NCBI RefSeq assembly: GCF_020360975.1
Contig: NW_025408674.1
Location: 2,294,001 to 2,358,000 of the forward strand
Origin: Hirsutella rhossiliensis
Taxonomy: Eukaryota; Ascomycota; Sordariomycetes; Hypocreales; Ophiocordycipitaceae
DNA: 64,000 bases
Direction: 5' to 3'
The notes under the pieces were generated by a model. That model was not told the DNA's origin and did not search any database. It saw only the letters and a program-made list of their open reading frames with translations. The position numbers and the translations under genes were made by a program. Below are positions 10,060 through 22,299 of this stretch, one piece after another (the stretch's first letter is position 1; each line of letters starts with the position of its first letter).

Positions 10060-11880
10060 TTTTATCTCTACTTATACTATTACGCCTATATTACTATAAC
10101 TACCTCCTTTATTTTACTTACTTTATAGTCTTAGCTTAAGGTACTACTAGTAGTTTATTAGTTTATTATTCTTATTTATTAGTTTATATAAGGCCTCGAA
10201 CTTATTAAGGGCTATAGCTCTTATAAACTTATATATAGGTTCTTATATTAAGTTAAGGTACCCGCGCTACTTTATAAGGACCTCTTAGCGATTCCCTTAG
10301 CTAACCTTCTTTTAGCGTATAGCTTATATCTCTTTAACCTCGAATTTATTATCCCTTTTTACCTTAATAGCGGGCGGTTAAGCGTTTACTACTTCTTATT
10401 TAAGTAGCGGGTTAAAGAAGGCTTAGTAAAGGAGGTTAACGTTAATCTTATTATAGACCCCCGTTAAAAGACTATCGAGCTTAACTACCTATAGGCTAAT
10501 AACCCTTTATACTATAAACTTTATATATAGCTAGTCTAGCTTTTTCTTTAGCCGCGCTAACCTATAGTTATAGAGGTTAAGCTATACCTTATCTCTTACT
10601 ATAAACCTATCTACTAAGGCCTTAGTCTTATTAGTATATTACTCTTAATCTTATACTAAGGCGGCTATCGCGGATTAATAGTATTCTATAGTTTCCTATA
10701 GCTTTTATATAAACGTAAAGGCGCGGCTCTTTAGTAACGAACTACTATATTACTCTACTACTATATCTATAGCGAATAGGATTAAAGAGGGCGGCTTAAA
10801 GCTATATATAGTAAAGAAGGGGGCTATTTTAATAAAGGTCTAAGGTCTACTATTTAATGCGAGCTAGGCTATAAGGAGCTAGCGGTCTTAGTCTACTTAG
10901 TTATAGGCTACTACTACTTATAAGTATACCTATGCTTCTTAGTTAACCCTCTTAGGTCCCTTATTAGTCTATAAGTAATAAGCTATACTAAGTAGCTATA
11001 TAATTTAAAGTAGCTAGTATAGGTACTATTAAAAGCGGCTAGTTTAGTTTAATCCTTTATTACTTATAATAAAGGTCGGCTAGCTATATAATTAGGCCTA
11101 GTACTAAAGAAAGCGCTCTATATAAGCTTTTATATCTATAAATAGTATTAGCTTTAGTATTATTAATTTACTAAGCTAGTCTTTAATTACCTATATATAG
11201 CGGTTACCTCCTTTTATAAGTAGAAGGTCTATTATAAAGTCTATTTATATATATATATAGAACCGGTTAAGTACTAAAAGCTACTTAAGTAGCCCTTTAA
11301 GCTACGCCCTTTAAATCTTAGTATAGCTATAAATATTATAGTTATAAAAGAAGCAGCGAATATAGTATTATAAGAGGGGCTAGTAAAAATCCCTTACGAG
11401 GCCTACTACTATACCCTACCGACCTAAGTAGCCTATAATACTAAAGTTATAAATAAGCTAAACTAGCTTCCCTTAAAGCTTATTTTATTTATTTAGCTTT
11501 AGCGGTCTATCCTTCTCCTTAGCTTCTATAGTATATAGTACGCCCGGTACTTATAGTCTCCCCCGCTAGCGTAGATACCCCTATAGGTCGATATAGTAGT
11601 CCGCTACTTATACCTTTAACTTTAGCTTTAGATCTAAGCGTTAAGCGCTAGACTCTATAGCGCGGTATATGCCTTTATAGGTATAGTCTAGAGCTATTAT
11701 CCTATCTTATAGGCGTTAAAGGGCCTTATCTTAAAATACTCTCGCCGCGCGCGCCCTTAAGCTAGTCTATCCCTCCTTACTAAGCCGAGGTAAAGGTATA
11801 AGGGAAAGCTCGTTTAGTAATAAAGGTATAAGGGAAAGCTTATCTACTAGTACCGCGCCTTCCTCTACTAAGGAAGCTCC
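10060..11880 (-). pseudogene. Element B integrase region (RIP-broken)
   Basis: Minus-strand translation follows RNase H and shows Ty3/Gypsy integrase features. The clearest is a TAYH(P)-type motif region near 10,970-11,000, where the family's H, Q and D/G residues appear as Tyr or stop after CA/TG to TA changes. Many in-frame TAA/TAG codons. The zinc-binding N-terminal region should lie near 11.5-11.8 kb, but I could not place each His/Cys. The frame ends before the GC-rich stretch. Function when intact: insertion of the cDNA into the genome. Confidence 0.6.
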
Positions 11881-12480
11881 TATATAAGTTCGTAGCGCTT
11901 CTTATAGGATAAGCTATAGATCCTAGGCCTCGATATTTACTCTTATTAGCCGGTCTTAATCCTTCTAAGAAAGCGCGTTTAGGACTATAGAGTCCCGCCT
12001 AAGGCGGTACTAAATTAAGAAGTTAAAGCGTAAGAGGTACTCCGCTTAGCGGGCTTACCGCTCTAAGAAGTATTAATAGGTTATAAAGTACTTAAGGTTC
12101 CTATAGTCTATAAGAACCTTAAAGCTCTTATAGCTCTAGAGCTCTACTTACTATTACTTAAGGTAGCTAATAATCGCTAGTATCTCCTTATTATAAATAG
12201 CGTAATTTTACTTTACTAAGGTTAGCTTATAAGAGTAGAACGCTACTAGTTACTTTTACTTATTTACCTCTTAAAAGAGCGTTCCTTTAAGTACCTAGCT
12301 ACTATAGTTTACTTTAATTAACGTAGACCGGTTAAAATCCTACTAAAGTAATACTAAGGTTTATAAGAATAGGTCCTTAAGCGTATAGAACGCTCCTTCC
12401 TATATAAGCCTTTAACGAAAGGCGGTTTATTTCCTAGTAATCTCGTTTAAGGGCATTATAATATAAGAGAAGCCCTTAAT
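11881..12480 (-). pseudogene. Element B RNase H and end of reverse transcriptase (RIP-broken)
   Basis: The minus strand reads through a Ty3/Gypsy RNase H: an EILAII-type catalytic segment near 12,170-12,185, then LIDYRNLKYF, an ER-stop-AR-stop-AEYL segment where Gln and Trp codons are now stops, and LNALSRR (about 11,970). The region is cut at about 12,485 by the insertion of C2; the RT core continues beyond C2 at 47,228. Confidence 0.85.
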
Positions 12481-12485
12481 AAATA

Positions 12486-12865
12486 TTTTAACGGGGATAA
12501 GGGTATATACCTAAAGTATACGTAGTATATAGCTAAGGATTAGTAGAGCAATTAACTATATAATTATCTAATTATTAAGCCTATATATAGCTCTAAGGGC
12601 CTTAGGTTATAAATATAAGTCTTAGAGATTTCTTTACTTTATACCTCTTTATCTCTACTAGAGTCGTATAACTAATAGTATTTACTTTAAAGAGGAAAAA
12701 TAAAAATTTAAATTAACTATAATTAAGGAAGATACCTAATTAGATAATCGAGGTCTTTATAACGCCTTTAAGTATACTTAGAAGTAAGTTAAAAGGGGAG
12801 TGCTAAGGGTCTTATCCCCCCCCCTTAATAGGCTAATATCTATAGGGGTGCGATCTTACCTATTA
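12486..12865 (-). repeat. Left LTR of C2 (3' LTR)
   Basis: A 380-bp repeat equal in length to 46843-47222, with differences that are mostly transitions. The inner part is also present in C1 (about 7347-7506). The run of nine C near 12820 is shared with the right copy. Confidence 0.85.
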
Positions 12866-12889
12866 AACTCCTCCTTAGCGACTTTCCGA

Positions 12890-15450
12890 CCTAAGATACT
12901 AATAGAAAGGGCGCGATAATAACGGGTAAGGTTCTCTTCTTAAGTATATAAGTAAGTAAATAAACTATCGATAGAACTTTTCTCTTTTACTATAATCCTT
13001 TCCCTTTACGTCCTTTATTCCTCCCTTTACTTACGAGCTACTTATTTAGCTCTTTCTTATTTTTGCTCGTATACTTCCTTCTTTAAATAATTATCTACTA
13101 CCCCCTATATATACTCCTAAGTATTCGCGCTTATTATTCCTAAGGGCGTTAAGGAAATAAAGTAGTTAGCGTCTTTACTAGTCTATAGCTTTAGGTATAG
13201 CTAGATTAAATAAGCTATAAAGTCTTATAGGCTAATCGTTATCGCGTTATTAGTAGTCCTATATAAATAGATAGAATTATAGTCGTTAATATCCTAGTAT
13301 TAGTTTTAATATATTCCTAGGTTTTTAACTCCTTTAACTTAGGAGGGTTTAAAACCTAGTATAAACCTTATAAGGATTATAGCTAGAGAGGCTATTACTA
13401 TACTTCGTTTCTAGGGAGTAATAGGGCGTGCTATAAGCGTTACTAGAGTCTTTAGCCTTAGGGTAATTAACCGAGCGCCTAGTAATTTCGGAGTCTTAAG
13501 GTAAGTTAGTAGTCGGGCTATCTACCTTTCTTCCTTACTAGCTCCTTATTAGGTTATCGGCGGGGGTACGGTTATAAGTCTTTTACTCCTTTATACATTT
13601 AAAGGAGTTATTAGTAGCGGGTAAGGAGTAAGCTTAATTAGCTATATATTAAAGGGGGAGAATAAAGGCATTGTTTTTATATAGATAAAGGGACTAGTAA
13701 GGGCGCTTAGCTCTTTCCTTTATAGGCTCTAGGGTAAGGATCCTATCTTAAGGTTACTTAAGGAAAGGCTACTTAGTTTAGATAAGAAGCTCGATTTAGT
13801 TAACGCTTAAGGTAATAAAGGACTAGGTCTATTCTTAATTCCTATTAGCGTAATTAAATAGTTAGGGGTCTTTTTAAGGAGGAGTTTTATAAAGAAACCG
13901 CGTATAGCTTAAGCGATCGGGTTAGGTTACTTTATAAAGGTAGCTAGCGTAGATAGCTCCTTTCTCGCTTTCCTTACTATATAAGCTAGTTTTATATCTC
14001 TTTAAAGTAGTAGTCTCTATTTAGTAGGCCTATTTAGGAGGTTAACTACCTCTAGGACTTCCTAAAGGTCTTATTCTTCCTAGTCTCCTAAGATAATACG
14101 GTTATATTAATAAATCTACTTACTCCTAGGAATCCTTATAGGAAAGACTCCGCTAAAGGTTATTAGACCTTAATTAAATAGTATCTTTTATAGTCGTTTA
14201 ACCCTACTATTAAACTACTAAGAAACTCTACCGCCTTATAATATCGCTTATATATAATTAAGCTTATTCGCTACGATAGCTTAGATTTTATATATTAGCC
14301 TATTAATATAGCCTTTTATACTTATCCTCTTATCTAGCTTAAAGAAATACTAGTCTTAGTATAAGATCTTATCTATCTATAGGGCTTCTTACGTTGCCCT
14401 ATACCTTTACTTTAGAATTACTTTAACTTTTAGGCATCGCTATTTAATTATCTTAAGGCATAGCCTAACTATACCTTTAACCTAATATTAAATTATTATT
14501 AAGGCTAAGTAGCTATACTCCTACCCTTCTTACTAAGCGGTATAAGGGACTAGTATATAGGTAAAGTTATAAGGAACTTAGAGGATATAAAGAAACTACC
14601 GCTATACTTATAAGAACGTATAGAGTTTAGCGTATTATCCCTCTTTCTAAGTATTAAAAACGACTAGGTTTCCTTTTCTATAGTCCTAAAAGAACGCCCC
14701 TTAGTAGAGTCCCCCTTCGTTTATACCTACTAAAAAGTTAATAACTTTAGTCGTATACCTTTATTTATACGTAAAGTAACTAAGGTCGAAGGTAAGAGCG
14801 GTAAACTTAATTAGATACTCCTTATTATTTAAGTATTTATAGTATTTCTTATATCTATCTTCTATATCTTTAATAGGTTCCCCTTAGTAGTCGGTATAAA
14901 CCGATAGCGGGTAAGGTAAGGGGTATACTACGTTCTTAATACCTCTTATTAAGATTTTAATTATTGCGCTAAGGCTAAAGCTTGTAGCCTATCGTTTATC
15001 GATAGCTCTATAGAGAAAGTTATATACGTCGATAATATACTCTTCTTAGCGGGCCTTATTCCTAGCAAATCCGTTTATCTTTTTAACGCCCTTATATATT
15101 ATCTAAGCGTCTTCGAAGGTAATATCCCGCCGCCTAATAAGACCCGTTAGTATTAGGTACTAACGATCTCTATAAATATACTAGGGAGGTTACTTCTACT
15201 TATAAACGTCTCGTTAGTCTTAGTCTACGAACTTTTCCTTATCTTTAACGTAGAAGCGCCCTTTACTACCTTTTACTTTAACTTCGCTATAGTAAGTAAG
15301 TAAAATAGAGCTCTTACTCCTAAATAGTAGTACGCTAAAAAAGATAGCGGTATTCTTAGGGAGGTCTATAGCCGGGCCTAGGATATTATTTAGGTTCGCC
15401 GCTATATCTTAGGAAAGGGTAAAGTAAGCGAAAGAAAGGGAGAAGATAAG
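12890..15450 (-). pseudogene. Family C accessory frame X, about 850 codons, downstream of integrase
   Basis: One minus-strand frame can be followed from about 15,450 to 12,890 with interruptions only by TAA/TAG. The translation has balanced acidic and basic residues, several Tyr/Ile/Leu-rich stretches in the first half, and a strongly charged Lys/Glu/Arg/Gln segment near the end (about 13,000-13,110) that would form a coiled coil. It lies on the same strand as pol, between integrase and the 3' LTR. The part up to 14,650 is present in two copies, since C1 segments (7507-8503, 50107-50340, 56686-57250) align with it, so it belongs to the family. I do not recognise the protein. Stop density alone does not separate it from one neighbouring frame; residue composition and continuity favour it. 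It could be a captured gene, an envelope-like frame, or a fused older insertion. Confidence 0.5.
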
Positions 15451-16359
15451 ATTAGATAGTTAAGGTAAGTAGTTCTAAGTTATAACGCTAAGAGGCTAAG
15501 TATTATATATATATATAAGAGTTATATTAATAGAGGGGATTATTATAAGTAAGGAAGTAAGCGAAGTATATATATATATATATATAGAAGGAAGAAGAAG
15601 GAAGGAAGAAGAAGGGTATAGTAAGAAAAATAAATAGTTATTAAAGCGCGCGGTTATTAGTTACTTTAGCCGGCCTTTATAGCGGTAAGGTCTTAGGCGT
15701 ATTTAGGGGTTATACTTAAATAGCTTCTTTTACTAGTTATTAATTAGTAAGCTATTTAATCTCTGCCTTTTTCTTCTCTTCTTTACTCTTTCTATTCCTC
15801 TTCTTCCTCTTCTCTCCTTTATCTTCTTTATTTTACCGGACCGCTACCTTTTATCTTCTCTTTTTACGACTACCTCTTCTTCCTTATTATATCTTATAAG
15901 ACCGCTAAACTTAAAACTAAAGAGCTACTAAATATCGTTAACCTCTCTTTAACTACTCTTCTATAACCTTCCCTTATTACTACTACTCTTCTTACTTAAA
16001 ATTATTATACTAAGGTCTTTCCTCTTTATATAGAGTATTTTTAAGTAATAACTATCTAACTTATTTAATCTTACTTAGCTCGTTTTAACTATCTTCTTTT
16101 ATAGATCTATAGTTACTTCGAGACCTAGGTCTATAGTAGAAATAATATCGGTTACTAAGGGTTTTTAATTTACGTAGAAATTACCTTTTAGTTATAGGTT
16201 CTATTAAAAGCTCCCGATATCGTTAGGATTAAAGCGCGCGGTCGCTCTCCTCTCTCTTACTTTCTCGAGAGCACGCTAGGTCGGTATAATTAAATCGTCT
16301 TCTATGCCCTTTATTATAGACGTTAGCTAGTAACCTATATCCCTATAAAAATCGCTTAT
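15451..16359. other. Low-complexity spacer in C2
   Basis: It contains a (TA)10 run (15567-15586), a GAAGGA-type purine tract (about 15587-15625) and a pyrimidine-rich stretch (15,760-15,860). It separates two coding-like regions that point away from each other. No conserved motif seen. Confidence 0.5.
15567..15586. repeat. TA dinucleotide run
   Basis: Ten TA units followed directly by a GA-rich tract. It is probably a relict of a TG/CA dinucleotide repeat or a plain TA array; RIP makes these indistinguishable. Confidence 0.8.
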
Positions 16360-17310
16360 CTACGTAGATACTTCTTTTCTTAGCTTAGTTTAAGGCGGTA
16401 AGAATACTCTTAAGTAGTCTTAATTACTTTATATAAAACTTATAATCCTCGCTTTTATTAAGGGTATATTTAAACTTATTAGATAACTATAACTTCCGCT
16501 TATAAGTACGTTATATTTCCTTTTTATAAGTATATCTTTCTTTTAGGCACTATTAGCGGTTCTTACGCTAACTATATTTAGGATTTAACTAAGGCGCCTA
16601 TTTATAAATAGCGGTACTTCCCTAGATACTATAGGGCTACTTACGACCTTAATAGATTCGCTAACTATATATATAGTTATAATTTCTATACTAACCTTAA
16701 GACTAATAAATTTTATAATAAGTATATTACTAACGAGACCGCCCTTTATCTTCTTTATAATATCCTTAATCCTTTTAGTCCTACTAAGGATTTAAAGGAA
16801 GGGGAGGAAATTAACCTTATACTTATTTTACTTAGAAAGAGATTATATAGGTTTAACGAGCTCTCTCTTAAGTAATAATTAGATAGTCTTTAAGTTCGCT
16901 TTATAGTAATCTATAGTAGGTTTACTAGGAGTAGGTAGCCTTATCTAGTCGCTATCTTTAGTAGTAAAAGTTTTTCTCTTAAGGTTATACTCGTTTAATC
17001 TAGTAAGTTAAAAATATATTAAAATTTATCTTATAGGCGTATTTATTTTTACTATAGCGGGTCTCCCCCTTTATAATAAAGAATAAACGTCCCTATCTAT
17101 AAAGTAAAAACTCCTATTCTTAAGGGAGGTAAGTAGTAAGAATATTCGTTTTCTTACTTTATTATTTAATTATATCTTTATTTATCTTCTTTAAGGTAGT
17201 AGAGGGTAGGTTATTATTAAGAAAGGGTAGGAAATATTATCTTTATCTACTTAGGGAGCCTTAGGTAGAAAATTTAAAATAATAAGGTAGTAGGTAGGGC
17301 GCTTATAAAT
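16360..17310 (+). pseudogene. Antisense coding-like frame in C2, about 330 codons
   Basis: A plus-strand frame, opposite to gag-pol of C2, is readable from about 16,360 to 17,310 with only TAA/TAG stops. Between roughly 16,610 and 16,860 it is open for about 80 codons, which is remarkable in DNA so full of TA. The translation is Tyr/Asn/Leu/Lys-rich with segments such as RYYRATYDLNRFANYIYS and LKEGEEINLIL. There is no family I recognise. It sits between the end of integrase (minus) and the accessory frame X (minus). Alternatives are a separate nested element or chance; only one copy is in the window, so conservation cannot be tested here. Confidence 0.4.
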
Positions 17311-17639
17311 ATCTCGGCTATTATAGTCGTCCTTCGATTAAATAGTTAGACGGTGCCTTAGTTATTAGTTAGGTTCTAGCGTACTTCTTACGATAGTTAT
17401 AGATTTTTATCTTTACTACCTTTTCCTCCCTAGCTCCTTTTTACCTCTTCCTTTTCTCGTTAAATTAGCGTCTTTAAGGCTCTTATATAGAGATCCTTTT
17501 TTACTTTACTAAGTTACGGTAGCTAAACCTCGATTATATACCTTAGGCCTTTCTTAGGTATCTATAGTCGCTCTTTTTCCTCTTCCTAGCTTTAATCCTT
17601 CTAAGGTTTATTAAGGAGTCGTTACGACTATAGTATTAT

Positions 17640-18898
17640 TTAATCTAAGGCTTCTTTACTTAGTAAGAGTAGTAAATTATCTACTTTATTTATTATTTCT
17701 TCCTTCCTCCTTTTATCGAGAGTAATCTTATCCTATAGTAACTAGTTATCTTTAGTAAAGCACTACTAACCTTCTTTATCTTTTTTAAACTTCTTTAAAT
17801 ACTCTCTTAAGATTATCTTATTAAGCACGATTCTATCTAAAGTCTTAATCCTATACGCCCTAGACTACTTTAAGCGCGATACTACTTAAAAGAGACCGTT
17901 CTACCTTATTTAATACTTAGCTTACCTCTCTAGATTATTTAATTATCTTATATTAAATAGTAAGATAAGGTCTCTAGGTTATAGGCTTTCTTTCCTTATC
18001 GTATACTTATTAGCTTTATCTATCCTCTCTACTAATTAATTTTAATATCTTATTACTCTTTTCTTAGCTTCTTTTATATCTTTTTCTTTCCTTTTTAAAA
18101 CTTATACTTATACTTTAAATAATTCTTCTCTTATCTTTACTTTATCTTAATCGATTAGTCGCTAAGTTAGGTATTCTACCTTAAGAGGTAGTACTAGTTC
18201 TTATCTATATAGTAGGTAGAAAGCTAATATTCTATAAGACTCTTTAACTACTATTCGGTCTATAAGGATTACTTAGTTAAGGTATCTAATCTACTTACCC
18301 TTTTTCTTTACTATTTTTATAAGTACTATTATTAACCTTTAGTACCCTTATTCTACTACCGCGTTCGCCTTTAAATTATATACCGAAGTTTAGATAACTT
18401 TAACGCTTATATCCTCTAGGATATACTTAAAGTCTTTCTTTATTTCGGGCCCTCTATCGATTATAGCGTATAGTATTACGCTATACCTATAAATAATAAA
18501 GAGTATAAATTTAGTTATAGCTCCCGCGGTAATTTCTTTTACTAGGGTTATTTCTACCTATCTAGTAAGGTCGTCTTATACTTCTATAAGGTACGAATAC
18601 CTATAATTAAATAGTATATACTAGCTATCGAAGTAAATCTTACTTATAGGGTAGCTAGGCGCGGTCGCGGTTATAACTTCCTAGGGTCTCTTAGTCGCAA
18701 AGTATTAGCATTCTTTATAAGAAGAGATTACGCCGTAAATATTATTCTAAAGGCTAGCCTACTAATACCTATCCTTTATAAACGTATATATAACTTATCG
18801 TCCTTTATATCCTATTTACGCGTAGTACTTTATAATAATCCTTTTCCGTTCTTTTAGGTCGTCTATAACTAGTATAGGTCCCCTTTCTTCCTTCTTAG
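17640..18898 (-). pseudogene. Family C integrase (RIP-broken), cut by element E
   Basis: The minus strand shows the integrase zinc-binding region followed by a FATKRP segment (about 18,695) and the catalytic core start (IYFDS near 18,640). Further on come STGISAF-like and NGPF-like segments of the C-terminal part (18.2-17.9 kb), and a Lys/Glu-rich tail. Many stops from RIP. E inserted near the N-terminal side of the domain with a CTTAG duplication (18894-18898 and 41061-41065). Confidence 0.8.
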
Positions 18899-19466
18899 TA
18901 TAAGGAACGGTGTTCCTACTATAAATAAAGCAGCTATAATATACTCTCCCGATTATATAAGCTAATAAGTAGTATATTAATTATAGATAAAATCTTATCC
19001 TATAGAGCAAGAATCGCTCGTTATTTTGCATGTTATTATGCATTAAACGGGTTGCCGGTTATCGTATAATCGGGAATCGAAGGAATAGAGCTAGCTTAGA
19101 ATGCTAGCTAAGACCTCTTAAGAACACCGGCACAACTAACCTCCTTTAAATACGAATATTAGTAGAACTAAGACACTTCTAGATTTACTCGAGGTATCAC
19201 GGAATTCCCTAGTCTTAGGGCTATACGGCAGCCTAAATCTAGTCCTAAAAGGTTCTTCCGTTTAGCTATAATTATCTATATAAGATAGTATGTCCGCTAG
19301 TAGATAGATAGAGAATTATAAACTTTAACACCTCTTCTATATACTAATATACTACTAATAAATTCCGTTGAAAATCCTACCTTATACTCCTTCTTCCCCT
19401 TTATTACGTAGTCTTACGTGATTCCTTGATTTCCTAAAATTCCGCTTTTGCTTATATACCTTAAGA
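18899..19466 (+). repeat. 5' LTR of element E
   Basis: 568 bp, begins TATAAGGAACGG (RIP form of a TG start) and ends CCTTAAGA before the primer-binding site. Matches 40493-41060 end to end. Retains several CA and TG, so it is less mutated than the C and B LTRs. Confidence 0.93.
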
Positions 19467-19478
19467 GGTTATAAGCCC
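19467..19478 (+). promoter_or_regulatory. Primer-binding site of E, initiator tRNA-Met half-molecule type
   Basis: GGTTATAAGCCC directly follows the LTR. With one RIP change reversed (TA back to TG) it equals the complement of the anticodon arm of initiator tRNA-Met. This is the internal-tRNA priming site known for Drosophila copia and some other Copia elements. D1 and D2 have the same site in the same place. Confidence 0.7.
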
Positions 19479-19649
19479 GGCTTACTCCTTTTAAGCCGGG
19501 AAATTAACTTATACCTTTGAAATTCCTTGTCGAAATACCCGATTAAAATTCCTTTCGAAAATCCCCCTAACGACTTTTTCTACCTTCCTACGCTCTTAAA
19601 CTCCCGCCTAGACTTCTCGATCCCTATAAACGAAATAATACCGAATTTA

Positions 19650-20500
19650 TATAAAATAGGTAGATAGAAAGAATATAAATTCTTTAGACTTAAGGGAAAT
19701 TTAAATTATACTCTTTAGACTACGAGGATAAGAGCTATCCTTACTAAGGAAAAGCTTACTACTACCTTAGAGCAAGAAAATCATATAAAGACTATAGAAG
19801 CTTTATCCTAGATTTTTCTTCGAGTTAAAGATAGCCCTTTAATATAAATTAAGCATTTAATAAATGCTAAAGCTGCTTAGGATAAGCTTATAAAGCTATA
19901 TAATCCGTCGAATTTCTCGTTAGATTATTTGCTTATAAAGCAGCTCTTTAATCTTAGTCCCTCGGGCTCTAATTTAGAGAAATACCTTTATAAGGTAAAA
20001 GAAATCTACGAGGATTTAAAATCCTATAGTATAGAAATTCTAGAAGTTATCCTTATAGTATAGATTCTTAATTGCCTTAATAAGGAATTTAGAAGCTATA
20101 TTATAAATATTATATAGAGCCTTAGGTATAATTCTACGGCGTTTACCCTTAAATCCCTAACAGCTAGTCTTTTAGACGAAGCTAGAAGAATAGAGGATAT
20201 AGATAAATCTTCGGAGAAAGCCTTCCTAATACGAAGGAAGCCTTAGAAATCCTATAGAAATTCTATAGATACTCCTTATTATAAGGAATGCAAAAAACTA
20301 AGGCATTTTATAGTAAATTACTATAAATTATAACTAAATAAGGCTCTTGCTTATTAGGTTTTAAATAAAGGAAAGAAGGACGATAGGACTCGAATTTCTA
20401 AGAAGAGAAAATCTTCTTCTTTATCTTCTTCTTCTAGGAAGAAATCCCCTTTTAGTAGTATTTCTACTACTAATAAAGAAGGAAGGCTTAAATTATAGAG
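19650..20500 (+). pseudogene. Element E gag region (RIP-broken)
   Basis: The plus-strand frame after the primer site has a Lys/Glu/Leu-rich capsid-like stretch (from about 19.7 kb). Near 20,285-20,330 lies a zinc-knuckle remnant, CKKL/RHFIVNYYK, in which later Cys have become Tyr through TG to TA change. A Ser/Lys-rich linker (about 20,400-20,450) follows. No ATG start survives. Confidence 0.65.
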
Positions 20501-20749
20501 CTAGAGTCCGATTCGGACGATAGTAATAAGGTCTTAAATATAGCTTTATAAGAAAATATAGACCTAGATATCGACCTTATAGACCTTTCTAGGGCTCCGA
20601 CCCCTATATAAACGTCTAAGGATTTAAAGGTAATTTTAACCTCTATAAATACCCCTATAGTAGAAGCTAATAAAGACTCTCTTTTAGGACCTTTAGAAGC
20701 CTCGATTCCTAGAATAAAGGAATTAGTTTTAAAGGTAAGAAAAGGAGGA

Positions 20750-21950
20750 TTTCTTAGTTATAAGAATAAAAAGATCTTTAATTTTATCTATAATACCGGA
20801 GCTACTAGGTATATAGTATCTAATAAGAATTTCCTTATTAACTATAAAGAAATTAAGTCTAAAGTTTGCTAGGGAAAAGCTTCCTTTATATTAGTAAAAG
20901 GAAAGGGGACTTAGTATTTAAGTTCCTATATAGTAGAAAAAGGTATATCCTTCGAGACTGCTTTTATATACCCGAATTAGGGGTAAATATACTATCCTAA
21001 TCTTATTTTAATAATACCTATGCCTTAATAAGAGGAAATAAAGTCCTTTTATTAGATAATAAGGCTAAGGTCCTTACTAAAGGATTTCTTAGAAATAAAT
21101 TATATTATATTCCTATAGAACCTTTATTAGAAAGCTAATCGATCCTTATTACGTCTTTAAAAGTAAAGGATATAGATTTTTATACTTAGTACTTACGCTT
21201 AGGGTATATAAATAGTAGGGCTATTTTAGAAATATTAAAAAGATATAATAAGGATATAAAAATGCCTCTAGAAGAGGAAAATAAAATAAGGTAATGCAAA
21301 ATATATATTAAAGCTAAAGCAACGAATAAGGTTAATAAATAACCTTTGTATAAGTCTTATTCTTATTTAGAAAAAATAGTATTAGATATTTAGGGGCTAA
21401 TTAAAGTGCCTACTTATAATAAATATTACTATTATATTTCTTTCCTAGACGTAGGAACCCGATATCTAGAAATATACCTTCTTCGAAAAAAGGGATAAGC
21501 TTTAGATAGGTTCCTAGAATTTAAAAATAGGGTAGAAAATAACCCTAAAAATACTAGGATTAGAGAAGCATTTTCTAATAATACTAAAGAATTTATATAT
21601 AAAATAAAGCTCTATTACGAAAAAGAAGGAATTACCTTTAATTCTAGTCCTCCTAGGACGCTAGAATCCAACGGTAGAATAGAAAGAATAAATCGTACTA
21701 TATTAGAAAAAGTACGAGCTCTTTTATTTACTGCTAGGCTTCCTAAATATCTATAGGGAGAAGCTGTTTTAATAGCTACCTATTTATATAATAGATTACT
21801 ATATTCTACGATAGGATTTAAAAGTCCTATAAAAAAGAGGGATAATATAATACTACCCTTCGAGACCTTAAATAAAATTAAGACCTTTAGAAGCCTTATA
21901 TATTATAAGAATAAAGACCCTAAAGATAAGCTAGATAATAGAGCTTTTAA
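20750..21950 (+). pseudogene. Element E protease and integrase (RIP-broken)
   Basis: Near 20,790-20,815 a YNTGATRYI segment corresponds to the aspartic protease active site (D-T/S-G), with Asp now read as Asn. After a linker, 21.3-21.9 kb encodes the integrase core: a LDI-stop-GLI segment, a FLDVGTRY segment, NSSPPRTLESNGRIERINRT with the catalytic Glu context, and the usual ATYLYNRL ending. Stops are TAG/TAA only. Confidence 0.8.
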
Positions 21951-22299
21951 GGGAATAATAGTAGGCTATTTAGAAAATATATATAAAATCTAGGATTTTT
22001 CTAAGAGAAAGATTACTATCTCTAGAGATATTACTATACTAGAAAATAAATTTATAAAAAAATCTAGAAATCTCTAGTAGTAATAATACCTTTGATTTTA
22101 ATTCTATTCTAAATAAAGATAAGCTAGAAAGCTATATCCCTATAGAGGAAGCTACTAGAGAACCTAGAGATAAAAGTCCCTTGCCCTCTATAGAAAAAGA
22201 GTCTCTAAATAACGATCCTATTCCTACTACTAGTAAAATAGTAGTAGAATTACCTAAGAAGCTAGAAGGGTTTAATTCTAACTATATCGAATACCTTAA

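Noticed and set aside
15567..15625. Telomere or centromere satellite
   Set aside because: Only a short TA run and GA-rich tract; no telomeric hexamer and no satellite-length tandem array.
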